Assembly: GCF_947500255.1 (NCBI RefSeq)
Contig: NZ_CANMRL010000003.1
Coordinates: forward strand, 310,001 to 374,000
Source: an uncultured Psychroserpens sp.
Lineage (GTDB): Bacteria; Bacteroidota; Bacteroidia; Flavobacteriales; Flavobacteriaceae
Length of the DNA: 64,000 nt
Reading direction: 5' to 3'
Of the stretch, positions 49,386-57,566 are shown in pieces. A program made the position numbers and the translations under genes. How positions within the stretch are numbered: the first letter of the stretch is position 1; every line of letters starts with the position of its first letter. The notes under the pieces are model-generated. The model worked only from the letters and a program-made list of their open reading frames with translations. It made no database searches and had not been told where the DNA came from.

Positions 49386-50387
49386 ATGACAAGAAGAGAA
49401 TTAATAAAAAAAGGAAGCATGACTGCATTAGCAATTACTCTTCCTATTTCAATAACAAGTTTTAATAAATACACTCACATGAATACATCTAAAAATTTTG
49501 AAGTAATTATTATAGGAGGAAGTTATTCGGGTTTATCAGCTGCCATGGCACTTGGACGTTCATTAAGAAAAGTTCTGATCATAGATAGTAGCTTACCTTG
49601 TAACAGACAAACACCACAATCACATAACTTTATCACTCAAGATGGCGCTACACCCATCGAAATTTCACAAAAAGCAAAATCACAAACTTTAAAATATGAT
49701 ACTATAAGTTTTATTGAAGATACGGCTGTTAAAGGAAAAAAAATAAATGATACTTTTCAAATTATCACTGCATCTGGAAAAGAATTTATTACCAAAAAAT
49801 TAATTTTTGCAACCGGAATTAAAGACATAATGCCAGCAATTAAAGGATTCTCAGATTGTTGGGGTATTTCCGTTGTACATTGCCCATATTGTCATGGTTA
49901 CGAAATAAAAAATAAGAAAACAGGAATTATTGCGAACGGAGATACTGCTTTTCACTTAGCCCCTTTGGTAAAAAACCTCACTTCTAATCTTAGCATATTA
50001 ACTAGAGGGAAAGCTGAATTTAATACAGAACAAATTGCAAAACTGAATAAGAACAAGATTAAGATTATTGAAAAAGAAATAACAGAAATAGAACATGAGA
50101 ATGGACATATTAAGAACGTAATTTTTAAAGACAATAGTAAAGAATCTTTTGAAGCTACTTATGCTTCCGTCCCTTTTAAACAGCATTCTGACATTCCCAA
50201 ATTACTAGGCTGTGAGCTTGACGAACAAGGATACATTCAAGTAGACATGACATACAAAACTACTATTGAAGGTGTATATGCTTGTGGAGACAATTGCTCA
50301 AAAATACGTTCAGTATCTAATGCAGTTGCATCTGGAAATATGGCAGGAGCTATAATAAACATGGAACTTACTAAAGAACAATTTTAG
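49386..50387 (+). CDS. Tat-signal thioredoxin-reductase-like flavoprotein
   Basis: A 333-residue FAD/NAD(P)-dependent oxidoreductase: FEVIIIGGSYSGLSAAMALGRSL (FAD-binding glycines), a redox pair in VVHCPYCHGYEIKNKKTGII, and TIEGVYACGDNCSKIRSVSNAVASG at the end. The N terminus MTRRELIKKGSMTALAITL has a twin-arginine motif followed by a hydrophobic stretch, so the protein may be exported folded with its cofactor. An internal ATG (MNTSKNFEVIII) could give a cytoplasmic form. Its promoter is flanked by boxes likely bound by the Fur-type protein made from 48909-49289. Confidence 0.85.
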   Translation: MTRRELIKKGSMTALAITLPISITSFNKYTHMNTSKNFEVIIIGGSYSGLSAAMALGRSLRKVLIIDSSLPCNRQTPQSHNFITQDGATPIEISQKAKSQTLKYDTISFIEDTAVKGKKINDTFQIITASGKEFITKKLIFATGIKDIMPAIKGFSDCWGISVVHCPYCHGYEIKNKKTGIIANGDTAFHLAPLVKNLTSNLSILTRGKAEFNTEQIAKLNKNKIKIIEKEITEIEHENGHIKNVIFKDNSKESFEATYASVPFKQHSDIPKLLGCELDEQGYIQVDMTYKTTIEGVYACGDNCSKIRSVSNAVASGNMAGAIINMELTKEQF

Positions 50388-50397
50388 ACAAAAAATT

Positions 50398-50670
50398 ATG
50401 ATTGAAGTATTCATTACAAATGTTAAAACCCAAATTCAAGTAGAAAAAGTGTCAAAAAAGATTGGGGAAAGATTTCCAGATTTGAATATTGATTTTGATA
50501 TGGATGAAACTAATTTGCCTTATCCAATAGGACATACAGTATTGCGAATAGAAGGAGAAAGTTTTGATCCAAACAAAATTATATTGATAGCCATAAAATT
50601 AAAACTCCTATGTGAAATCATGGAAGATAGTATATCGATAAAAACTACACACAACAAGGTGTGTAATTAA
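50398..50670 (+). CDS. Small HMA-like protein without CxxC
   Basis: A 90-residue protein whose layout (MIEVFITNVKTQIQVEKVSKKIGERFPDLNIDFDMDE ... LRIEGESFDPNKIILIAIKLKLLCEIME) is like small ferredoxin-fold/HMA-like proteins common in Bacteroidota; the metal-binding CxxC is absent. It follows the flavoprotein gene after 10 bases and probably belongs to the same operon. The last codons (VCN, TAA) lie in the following element. Confidence 0.6.
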   Translation: MIEVFITNVKTQIQVEKVSKKIGERFPDLNIDFDMDETNLPYPIGHTVLRIEGESFDPNKIILIAIKLKLLCEIMEDSISIKTTHNKVCN

Positions 50671-50773
50671 TAGTGTTTAATGAAGATTCGGGGAATTCTG
50701 GCAAATTTCCGCACTCTTCGTTCTTTTTTACTAACTTAATGCTTCAACACTACTAATCATACAAAAACACGTC
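50656..50773 (+). repeat. attC-like element E13
   Basis: Begins AAGGTGTGTAATTAATAGTG and ends AATCATACAAAAACACGTC. Middle: GGGGAATTCTGGCAAATTTCC hairpin and CTCTTCGTTCTTTTTTACTAACTTA, a subtype shared with the degenerate copy at 1523. The next boundary is GTCTTACTAC. Confidence 0.65.
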
Positions 50774-50845
50774 TTACTACATTTTCGAAAACGGTATAAT
50801 TCTTGATAAATTCTACAATATTTTAATTATACAAAACAAAGCCAG

Positions 50846-51409
50846 ATGAAAAGAATTTTACTCACTTTAACTTTTTGCGGACTAACTTTAATCGCAAAAT
50901 CACAAAATGCAAGTGTCGAACAATCAACATATGGGATACAAACTGGATTTTTAGGAATTTGGGCTCATAACGAAACGAAATTATCAAATTCAATTGCATT
51001 ACGTTCTGAAATTGGTTTAGACAGCGGAATTTGGGGAGGTGATTTCTATGACGGAACGGGATTTTTAATGACACCTGTAATTACTCTCGAACCTAGGCTA
51101 TATTATAATTTGAATAAAAGAGTTAACAAATCAAGGAGAATTGATGGAAACAGCGGGAATTTCATTTCATTAAAAACAAGTTATCATCCAGATTGGTTTG
51201 TGATTTCAAATACTGATAATGTTAATGTAATAAGTGATATTTCTATAATTCCCACTTGGGGAATAAGAAGAAATATTGGAAAACATTTCACCTATGAAAC
51301 TGGAATTGGAATTGGGTACAGATATATCTTTGCAAAACAAGCCGGATTTCTTGAAAATGAAAGTGAAACAACTGTGAACCTACATTTGCGAATTGGATAT
51401 CGATTTTAA
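50846..51409 (+). CDS. Outer-membrane beta-barrel protein (cassette gene)
   Basis: A 187-residue protein with signal peptide MKRILLTLTFCGLTLIAKSQ. The mature part has about eight amphipathic strands (NSIALRSEIGLDSGIWGG; VITLEPRLYYNLNKR; SIIPTWGIRRNIGKHFTYETGIGIGYRYIF) and ends VNLHLRIGYRF, the terminal aromatic typical of outer-membrane barrels. Likely an eight-strand barrel of unknown role. Confidence 0.75.
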   Translation: MKRILLTLTFCGLTLIAKSQNASVEQSTYGIQTGFLGIWAHNETKLSNSIALRSEIGLDSGIWGGDFYDGTGFLMTPVITLEPRLYYNLNKRVNKSRRIDGNSGNFISLKTSYHPDWFVISNTDNVNVISDISIIPTWGIRRNIGKHFTYETGIGIGYRYIFAKQAGFLENESETTVNLHLRIGYRF

Positions 51410-51816
51410 CGAAAATACGTTTACTATAAAAATGCAGAATCTAACATTGTATCTAACTCATTGCTTAGTATGCTTTTACTCAGTTACATCGACTGCCATT
51501 GTATAAAAGCAATTAAAATCAGGATATTTCCTACTAAATAGAAAAATAGTATTTTTGTTATTGTATTCAACATATAACATTTTGAGAAACACTCTTAAAT
51601 TTATATTAGCTTAAAATTAACCTTAGAAACCACAGGTTAATAACTTTTTTATTCGAGTAATCTTCTACTCGAATCGGTTTTCCATTTAATTATTCTTTGT
51701 CGTCTTGCTATAAAAAGCAATCACGCATACTTTTTGGTTTTGACAATTCAATTTCGAAAAAGCAATGATTAAATGGTCTATAAAATCAAAAAAAATGTTA
51801 GGCAGATTTATAAATT
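51410..51816. other. 407-base gap with a degenerate element and no gene
   Basis: The left part (51441-51490) is a degenerate element start, CTAACATTGTATCTAACTCATTGCTTAG. The right end (51797-51803) is GTTAGGC, a plausible unit boundary just before the GTG start of gene 51817. The sequence between is AT-rich, without an ORF of note, and includes TAATCTTCTACTCGAATCGG near 51660, which I cannot assign. Confidence 0.45.
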
Positions 51817-52440
51817 GTGAGAAACGAATATACCTGGGAAATAAAAGCGACAAGCACTCCCCTATTAATAAAAAAATGCAGTCATTGTCATAATGATAGA
51901 TTTTATTGCAGCGAAAAATTTAGATTAAATGCTCAAAAGAAAAATATAGATGTATGGTTGATTTACAGATGTAAAAAATGTGATAATACAATTAATATGA
52001 CAATATTTTCTAGAATCAAAACAAGTTCAATAAATAAAAAGTTACACAAACAACTTTCTGAAAACCAGATCCAAGCAGCTTGGAAATATGCATTTTCTTA
52101 TGACATAAAACAAAAAAATAATATAGAACTAGATTTTAAAAGTGTTGAATATAAAATACTCCACGATAACATAACCTTGGAGAATATATTAAGTTCAGAC
52201 ATCGAAATCATCACTTTTAAGATTAAATATCCTTTTGATTTTAATCTTAAACTATCATCCGTTATTCGGGCTTGTTTAAACATATCATCAAAACAATTGG
52301 AAAGATTAATTGAGTTGGAAGTCATTTCAATTCAAGAAAAATATTTACAGAAAAAACATAAAGTAAAAAATGAAAGTATTATAAAAATAGAAGTAAGAAA
52401 ACTGAAACATAATATGGAATCTAAAAAACTAAATAATTAA
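51817..52440 (+). CDS. DUF1062 domain protein (cassette gene)
   Basis: A 207-residue protein with a GTG start. The DUF1062 pattern is clear: IKKCSHCHNDRFYCSEKFRLNAQKKNIDVWLIYRCKKCDNTINMTIFSR, where CSHC and CKKC form a likely zinc ribbon. The rest is helical with DFNLKLSSVIRACLNISSKQLERLIELEVISI, like an S4-type RNA-binding segment. Function of the family unknown. The GTTAGGC boundary lies 14 bases upstream. Confidence 0.78.
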   Translation: MRNEYTWEIKATSTPLLIKKCSHCHNDRFYCSEKFRLNAQKKNIDVWLIYRCKKCDNTINMTIFSRIKTSSINKKLHKQLSENQIQAAWKYAFSYDIKQKNNIELDFKSVEYKILHDNITLENILSSDIEIITFKIKYPFDFNLKLSSVIRACLNISSKQLERLIELEVISIQEKYLQKKHKVKNESIIKIEVRKLKHNMESKKLNN

Positions 52441-52545
52441 TAGTGTTTATTGATGGTACACAGATTTCTATCAAAATCCAATCACTCTTCATTCCATTTT
52501 TGCTAACTTAGTTCTCGAACATCATAAACCATGTACGAACACGTT
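52441..52545 (+). repeat. attC-like element E15
   Basis: TAGTGTTTATTGATGG ... TTTTTGCTAACTTAGTTCTCG ... AACCATGTACGAACACGTT. The 5' terminus is diverged; the 3' terminus is standard. The boundary GTTAGGTAC is followed by the ATG of 52556 after four bases. Confidence 0.62.
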
Positions 52546-52555
52546 AGGTACAATC

Positions 52556-53167
52556 ATGAATATCTTCCATAAATACGTAGCACTAATTTCACTGACCTTA
52601 TTAGTTTCGTGTAATGATTTTAATGAGATTCCTTTAAAATCTAATATTGATATTCAGATAGATGGTCTTTTGAAAGAAAAAGATTGGGAGGATTCCAAAA
52701 TTATTACTGTGACGCCTTCAACTACATTATTTTATATTGAAGATGAAGTCAATCTATTTATAGGAATTAGAAACACTGATAGCATTAATAGATATATTGA
52801 CTTGTATATAAATAACGATTCAATTGGAACAATTAATTTACACGCATCAATGCAACTTGGCGAAAGGGTATTAGGTGATCACTGGAATGATACCATTCCA
52901 ACTTGGGATTGGGGCAATAACAAAGATTGGATTTCAAATAATGTTGAAATAGTAAATCACAATGAAAATATGTCTTTCAAAGAAAGCATAGTGCCTTATG
53001 AAGGGTTTGAATTCAAAATTTCAAAACGAAAAATTAAGAGTAAAAAAAATCGAATTCGAATTGAAATTAAAGATTTTTTAGGAGAGGCACAGGATATTGT
53101 GTATCCTTCAGATTCTGAAAGGAATACTAAAGAGAATTGGAACCCTATACTATTAAAAATCAAATGA
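52556..53167 (+). CDS. Lipoprotein with CBM9-like domain (cassette gene)
   Basis: A 203-residue lipoprotein (ISLTLLVSCNDF). The mature part starts IDIQIDGLLKEKDWEDSKII, the usual opening of CBM9/DOMON-like domains (IDGxLxExxW), and contains VNLFIGIRNTDSINRYIDLYIN. Such domains bind sugars or haem in other proteins. Ligand unknown. It precedes a GNAT gene by 13 bases. Confidence 0.65.
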   Translation: MNIFHKYVALISLTLLVSCNDFNEIPLKSNIDIQIDGLLKEKDWEDSKIITVTPSTTLFYIEDEVNLFIGIRNTDSINRYIDLYINNDSIGTINLHASMQLGERVLGDHWNDTIPTWDWGNNKDWISNNVEIVNHNENMSFKESIVPYEGFEFKISKRKIKSKKNRIRIEIKDFLGEAQDIVYPSDSERNTKENWNPILLKIK

Positions 53168-53180
53168 TCAATGAAAAGTA

Positions 53181-53630
53181 ATGAATGATATCAATATTGT
53201 AAATAGAGAATTGACCTCTGAAGAAATTGAACTTGTCAATTCTGGGTTTGATGACCTTTCAATAGAAGAAGGTATAGACATAGAAAGTACTGAAAGAATA
53301 AGCTTTGTGGCATTGAAAGACAACAGACTTATTGGTTGTTCTTCTGGTTTAGCGCATAAAAATGGAGAGACCTATTCTGGTTGGTTCTACCTGACCGATC
53401 TGTTTGTTGAGAAGGAATATCGCGATCAAGGCTTAGGGTCTAACCTTCTAAAAGAATTAGAAAAGAAAATAAGAGCATTAGGAGCTCAAAACATTTGGCT
53501 CTGGACCTCAGGAGCATCTACATTAAGATTCTACGACAGACATGGTTACAAGCCATTCACAGAAATGGAAAATTGGTATTCTGACGGAAGCAGTCGAATT
53601 GGTCTCAGAAAAAAAATAATAGAATTATAA
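53181..53630 (+). CDS. GNAT N-acetyltransferase
   Basis: A 149-residue protein with the GNAT acetyl-CoA loop FYLTDLFVEKEYRDQGLGSNLLKELEKKI and the later strand IWLWTSGASTLRFYDRHGYKPF. It transfers an acetyl group from acetyl-CoA to an unknown amine. GNAT genes are common in integron cassettes. Second gene of the unit opening at 52543; an eroded element follows. Confidence 0.85.
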   Translation: MNDINIVNRELTSEEIELVNSGFDDLSIEEGIDIESTERISFVALKDNRLIGCSSGLAHKNGETYSGWFYLTDLFVEKEYRDQGLGSNLLKELEKKIRALGAQNIWLWTSGASTLRFYDRHGYKPFTEMENWYSDGSSRIGLRKKIIEL

Positions 53631-53653
53631 TACAACCATTACTCGAACGCATT
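53631..53653 (+). repeat. attC-like element E16, 3' end only
   Basis: AACCATTACTCGAACGCATTGG matches the common end AACCATACTCGAACACGTTGG of E11 at most positions. The 5' part is missing; the GNAT stop lies just upstream. It marks the right edge of the dense array. Confidence 0.5.
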
Positions 53654-53699
53654 GGCACTAATTTTGTAACAGACACCACAAATTCAATAACCAACATAA

Positions 53700-55025
53700 A
53701 TGAAATATATACTATCATTTCTAATCGCTTTCTCAAGCATTACAATTCACGCTCAAGAAAGTAGATATTTCAAATCAATTGATGAAGCCTTAGAAAACCC
53801 AGAACAAGTTTATAATTTAACAATCAGTTGGAAAAAATTAACCGAATTCCCTGATGAGATTATTAAGTTCAAAAACCTAACGTTTTTAAATCTTTCAAGA
53901 AATAAGATTGCTACTATTCCTGATTGGATTGGACAATTAGAAAACTTAGAAGTTTTGATTTTAAAGAATAATGAGATCTATGAGATTCCTGAAACTATTG
54001 GCAATTTATCTAAGTTAAAAGACCTAAATATAAGTGACAATGATTTAGATTATTTGCCTCAAAATCTAAAAAAGCTTAGTAATCTTACGTCATTATATGC
54101 TAGTAATAATAATTTAGATAGGTTCCCACAATCCATACTAGAGCTAGTTAATTTAGAATACTTATCCTTAGATGGGAATTCAATAAGTGAGATGCCTTCT
54201 CAAATAGAAAACTTAAATAGATTGCATGAATTAAGGTTAGAAAAAAACGAACTTCTTGCTTTGCCTAAAGAAATTGGCCTCCTAAATAATCTAAAACAAT
54301 TATGGCTAGGATCTAATAAATTGGAACAACTTCCAATGGAAATTGGAACCCTTTCAGAACTTGAAGAATTGTATTTAGGCTCAAACAAGCTAGCAACAAT
54401 TCCTGAGAATTTAGGTGAACTTACTAAGCTTCAAATGCTAGATTTATACGACAATAGTTTAACCACCTTACCGGAGTCTATTGGCAAGCTGGATAATTTA
54501 GTTTTTTTAAATCTTGTTAGAAATTATGAGTTCTCTCATTTTCCAAATAGTATAGGTGATTTGAAATCAATTAAAGATTTAAGACTAACCAACAGTAAAA
54601 AAATCACCTCCATTCCTAATTCATTTTCTAAACTTCAAACCTTAGAAAGTTTAGCTCTTGGATGGTGTGAAAATTTAGGATTTCCAGAAATCATTTTAAG
54701 CTTAGAATCTCTTGAATTTTTGGAATTAAGTAGTAATAACATACTTGAAATTCCTAAAAAAATTGAGAATTTAAAGCGATTAAAGCAGCTGTTATTAAAT
54801 AACAATAACATAGCCTCAATTGATATTGTTTGTGAGCTCAAGACTCTTAAAACACTTGAATTAGAGGGGAATTCATTAAAGTCAATCCCAAATTGTATAG
54901 TTAGTCTTGAACGATTAAGAAGACTAAACTTAGCATGGAATAACATTCGTAAAAAAGATATCAAAACATACAAATCTTTATTGCAGGAATCTATCAATGA
55001 ATTAAGTATTGATTCTCAAAATTAA
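53700..55025 (+). CDS. Exported leucine-rich repeat protein
   Basis: A 441-residue protein with signal peptide MKYILSFLIAFSSITIHAQ. About 15 leucine-rich repeats of 23 residues fill the rest, with the bacterial type LxxLxxLxLxxNxLxxLPxxIxxL (for example LSKLKDLNISDNDLDYLPQNLKKL). One repeat (LVRNYEFSHFPNSIGDLKSIKDL) is irregular. LRR proteins form curved scaffolds for protein binding; the target is unknown. There is no T9SS sorting domain, so it is probably periplasmic. Confidence 0.85.
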   Translation: MKYILSFLIAFSSITIHAQESRYFKSIDEALENPEQVYNLTISWKKLTEFPDEIIKFKNLTFLNLSRNKIATIPDWIGQLENLEVLILKNNEIYEIPETIGNLSKLKDLNISDNDLDYLPQNLKKLSNLTSLYASNNNLDRFPQSILELVNLEYLSLDGNSISEMPSQIENLNRLHELRLEKNELLALPKEIGLLNNLKQLWLGSNKLEQLPMEIGTLSELEELYLGSNKLATIPENLGELTKLQMLDLYDNSLTTLPESIGKLDNLVFLNLVRNYEFSHFPNSIGDLKSIKDLRLTNSKKITSIPNSFSKLQTLESLALGWCENLGFPEIILSLESLEFLELSSNNILEIPKKIENLKRLKQLLLNNNNIASIDIVCELKTLKTLELEGNSLKSIPNCIVSLERLRRLNLAWNNIRKKDIKTYKSLLQESINELSIDSQN

Positions 55026-55030
55026 ACTAA

Positions 55031-55330
55031 TGTTTAGAATGGCTAAAAGCTGTACCAAAAGGACTAGTTGGAACTGAATTATAGTACAATAGAAAGGAAT
55101 TAAATCAATGGGCTTTAGAATTACTAGAGGAAGATGATGCCGAAATATTCCTAACCGAAAAAGATGTTGTTTTTATGATGCATCAAGGTTATATGTTTTG
55201 GTATTTTAAAGCAGATGGAACTAAAAATCCAAATGTGTATTGTTACAGAGAAAGGAGTTTAAAACCAAACCTAGTGACCGATTTAAAAACTTTTCTATCT
55301 GAATATCCAAACGAGAAAAAAGATAATTAA
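55031..55330 (+). pseudogene. SMI1/KNR4 (SUKH) family gene, 5'-truncated with in-frame stop
   Basis: The frame reads CLEWLKAVPKGLVGTEL, a TAG stop, then YNRKELNQWALELLEEDDAEIFLTEKDV and MMHQGYMFWYFKADG to a TAA at 55330. This is the C-terminal part of a SUKH-type protein (typical EIFLTEKDVVFMMHQGYMFWYF). The upstream half is missing, and the stop breaks the rest. SUKH proteins are often toxin-immunity proteins, so this may be the remains of an immunity gene. It explains the 338-base gap between 55026 and 55363. Confidence 0.75.
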
Positions 55331-55363
55331 ATTTGTAGCTCAAAAAGACAAAATAAATAGAAC

Positions 55364-56635
55364 GTGATAATAAATAGTAATCCTGTCAAGGGAATGAGAG
55401 ATTTATCTCCTAAAGAAGTTGAATTAAGAAGCTATGTGATACATCAAATCCTAAAGGTGTATAAAAAATATGGATTTAATCAAATTGAAACACCTTGTAC
55501 CGAAAACATCGAATTATTAAGTAGTGGTGATGGAGGTGATAACGAAAAAATGCTTTTTAAGATTCTTAAGAGAGGTGAAAAACTAAAAATTTCAAACGAT
55601 CAATCAGAAAATGATTTGGTCGATCTTGGTTTGAGATATGACTTGACAGTTCCGCTTTGTAGGTTTTTTGCAAATAAGAGATCAAAGTTACCTAAAGAAT
55701 TTAAAGTCATACAAACTGGAAGTGTTTGGAGAGCAGAACGCCCTCAAAAAGGAAGATATCGACAGTTCACGCAATGTGATATTGATGTAATTGGTCTTAA
55801 TAGTATACTTGCCGAAATCGAATTAATTTTAGCAACTTCAGAAGCTTTATTGGAAATTGGATTCTCTAATTTTAAAGTTCGTATCAATGATAGACGAATT
55901 TTAGAATCTCTTGCAAAACAATCTGGATTTGAAAGTGCAGACTTTACTAAAGTATTTATCATCTTAGATAAAATAGACAAAATTGGTCTTGAAGGTGTAA
56001 GACTAGAATTAGAAAAATCAAATTTTTCTAATAATTGTATCAATTCTTTTATGGCTATCGTAACCGAAGCTACAAAATCAGGTATAACAGTAGATAGTTT
56101 AAAAACTATGCTACCTAACATATCACAAGAGGTATTAGATGATTTATCTAAGGTCATTGACACTGTAAAATTACAAGCTGATGATAAGTACAAAATAGTT
56201 TTAGACTTGTCACTTGTTCGAGGAATGGGTTATTATACAGGTCAAATTTTCGAGATTGAAGCCGATGGCTTTGGGTCTTCTATCGCTGGTGGTGGTAGAT
56301 ATGATAGGATGATTGGAAAATTTCTTAAAGGAAATGAAGATATACCTGCTTGCGGATTTTCAATTGGTTTTGAAAGAGTAATCGCTATTTTAGAAGACCA
56401 AAACTTTAAAGTACCAAGTACAAAAAATAAGACTGCAATTCTATATAATCGCAACGATGATTATAATCTGCTTTGCTCTTCTGCTCAACAATTAAGAACA
56501 CAAGGTAATCATGTGTCATTAGAACTGAAAAATAAAAATCTGAAAAAACAGCTTGACAATCTTAAAGAACATGGTTTTAATAGCTTTGCGTTTTTTGAGA
56601 ATCAAATTGAATTAGTTGTAAAGGAGTTAAACTAA
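55364..56635 (+). CDS. hisS: Histidyl-tRNA synthetase-like protein
   Basis: A 423-residue class II synthetase with a GTG start; the usual beginning P-KG-RD is present as NPVKGMRDLSPKEV, which rules out a later start. Motif 2 is SVWRAERPQKGRYRQFTQCDIDVIG, the HisRS-specific region is LVRGMGYYTGQIFEI, and motif 3 is CGFSIGFERVIAI. The last 90 residues form the anticodon-binding domain. HisRS attaches histidine to tRNA-His. FTQCDIDVIG differs from the bacterial FHQ form and is closer to HisRS paralogues. Because it is placed among accessory genes, it may be a second, possibly resistant copy. Confidence 0.85.
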   Translation: MIINSNPVKGMRDLSPKEVELRSYVIHQILKVYKKYGFNQIETPCTENIELLSSGDGGDNEKMLFKILKRGEKLKISNDQSENDLVDLGLRYDLTVPLCRFFANKRSKLPKEFKVIQTGSVWRAERPQKGRYRQFTQCDIDVIGLNSILAEIELILATSEALLEIGFSNFKVRINDRRILESLAKQSGFESADFTKVFIILDKIDKIGLEGVRLELEKSNFSNNCINSFMAIVTEATKSGITVDSLKTMLPNISQEVLDDLSKVIDTVKLQADDKYKIVLDLSLVRGMGYYTGQIFEIEADGFGSSIAGGGRYDRMIGKFLKGNEDIPACGFSIGFERVIAILEDQNFKVPSTKNKTAILYNRNDDYNLLCSSAQQLRTQGNHVSLELKNKNLKKQLDNLKEHGFNSFAFFENQIELVVKELN

Positions 56636-56661
56636 ATAAGAGCCATTTACCATTAGAAAAA

Positions 56662-57087
56662 ATGAACACCGTTTCCATTCCAAGAATTTATGTTTACAGA
56701 CAAATTATAGAAGCGAAGTTGTTTATAGATGCTAATTTTCATGAAAAAATTAATCTTGAGCTAATAGCAAATCAGGCCTGTTTTTCTAAATTTCATTTTC
56801 ACAGGTTATTTAAAGAATGTTACAATAAAACACCTCTTGAATACCTAACTTATTTAAGACTTAATAAAGCAAAAACGCTTTTATCTAAAGAAATTTCTAT
56901 ACAAGAAGTTTGCAGTTCTGTTGGTTTTGAAAGTACAAGTTCATTTATTAAATTATTCAAGAAAAATGAACTCATGACACCATTGGAGTTTTCGAAAATA
57001 AGAACAATTAAAAGAAAACAGATAGAACAAAACCCTTTAAACTTCATTCCAACCGATTATGCTCAATATTTGGGATGGAAAATCTGA
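56662..57087 (+). CDS. Short AraC-type regulator, module 1
   Basis: A 141-residue protein consisting almost only of the AraC double HTH (INLELIANQACFSKFHFHRLFKECYNKTPLEYLTYLRLNKAKTLL; ISIQEVCSSVGFESTSSFIKLFKKNELMTPLEF). There is no sensor domain, as in SoxS/MarA-size regulators. It heads the run AraC, VOC, 57563, SRPBCC. A similar AraC-VOC pair lies at 61948-62781. Confidence 0.82.
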   Translation: MNTVSIPRIYVYRQIIEAKLFIDANFHEKINLELIANQACFSKFHFHRLFKECYNKTPLEYLTYLRLNKAKTLLSKEISIQEVCSSVGFESTSSFIKLFKKNELMTPLEFSKIRTIKRKQIEQNPLNFIPTDYAQYLGWKI

Positions 57088-57149
57088 AAAGCAAGATTCG
57101 ACAATTCAAAACCAAGTAAAGTCATTTACTTTGATTTAAATAAGTACAT

Positions 57150-57566
57150 ATGATTAGCAAACTTTCCCATAGTAGTATTTTTGTCCTTGATCAAAAAAGA
57201 GCACGTGATTTTTATGTCAACAAATTAGGTTTTAATGTTGTAATGGACGTGTCTGTTGGTGATAAAGGAAGTTGGTTAACGGTTCGACCTCAAAATCAAA
57301 AAGAGCTAGAAATAACCTTAATTCCTATTAATACAGGTTTAATGTTTGTAGGAGAAATTGCCTCCCAACTCACACAATTGGTTGAAAAAGGAGCATTTGG
57401 ATTTGGGATTTTCGAATGCACAGATATTTATGCGACTTACACAGAATTAAAACAGAAAGGAGTTGAGTTTATAAAAGAACCAAAACCTGGAGTATCTGGT
57501 ATAGAAGCAATGTTTAAAGATGACTCAGGAAATTGGTTTTCACTAGTACAAAAAATTAAAGAATGA
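57150..57566 (+). CDS. VOC-family (glyoxalase-like) protein, module 1
   Basis: A 138-residue protein of the VOC fold: SHSSIFVLDQKRARDFYVNKLGFNVVMDVSVG at the first half and TYTELKQKGVEFIKEPKPGVSGIEAMFKDDSGNWFSLVQ at the second. His in SHSSIF and Glu in ELEITL could be metal ligands. VOC proteins include glyoxalases, dioxygenases and antibiotic-binding proteins. Substrate unknown. It overlaps gene 57563 by four bases (ATGA). Confidence 0.85.
   Translation: MISKLSHSSIFVLDQKRARDFYVNKLGFNVVMDVSVGDKGSWLTVRPQNQKELEITLIPINTGLMFVGEIASQLTQLVEKGAFGFGIFECTDIYATYTELKQKGVEFIKEPKPGVSGIEAMFKDDSGNWFSLVQKIKE

Noticed and set aside
36980-53653. The intergenic elements as MITEs or REP-type repeats
   Set aside because: I compared the sequence on the two sides of single elements (for example E10: ATGGCTAAC before, GGTATTAA after) and saw no direct target-site duplication, while complementarity links the two ends of each gene unit. 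A passive repeat remains possible for the degenerate copies outside the array.
36980-53653. A standard integron with integrase
   Set aside because: No tyrosine recombinase reading frame is present in the window, and several R' boxes do not fit GTTRRRY. Only the term attC-like is justified.
55744-56193. 149-codon minus-strand ORF inside hisS
   Set aside because: It is opposite the conserved HisRS core; its translation is low-complexity and lacks a family pattern.
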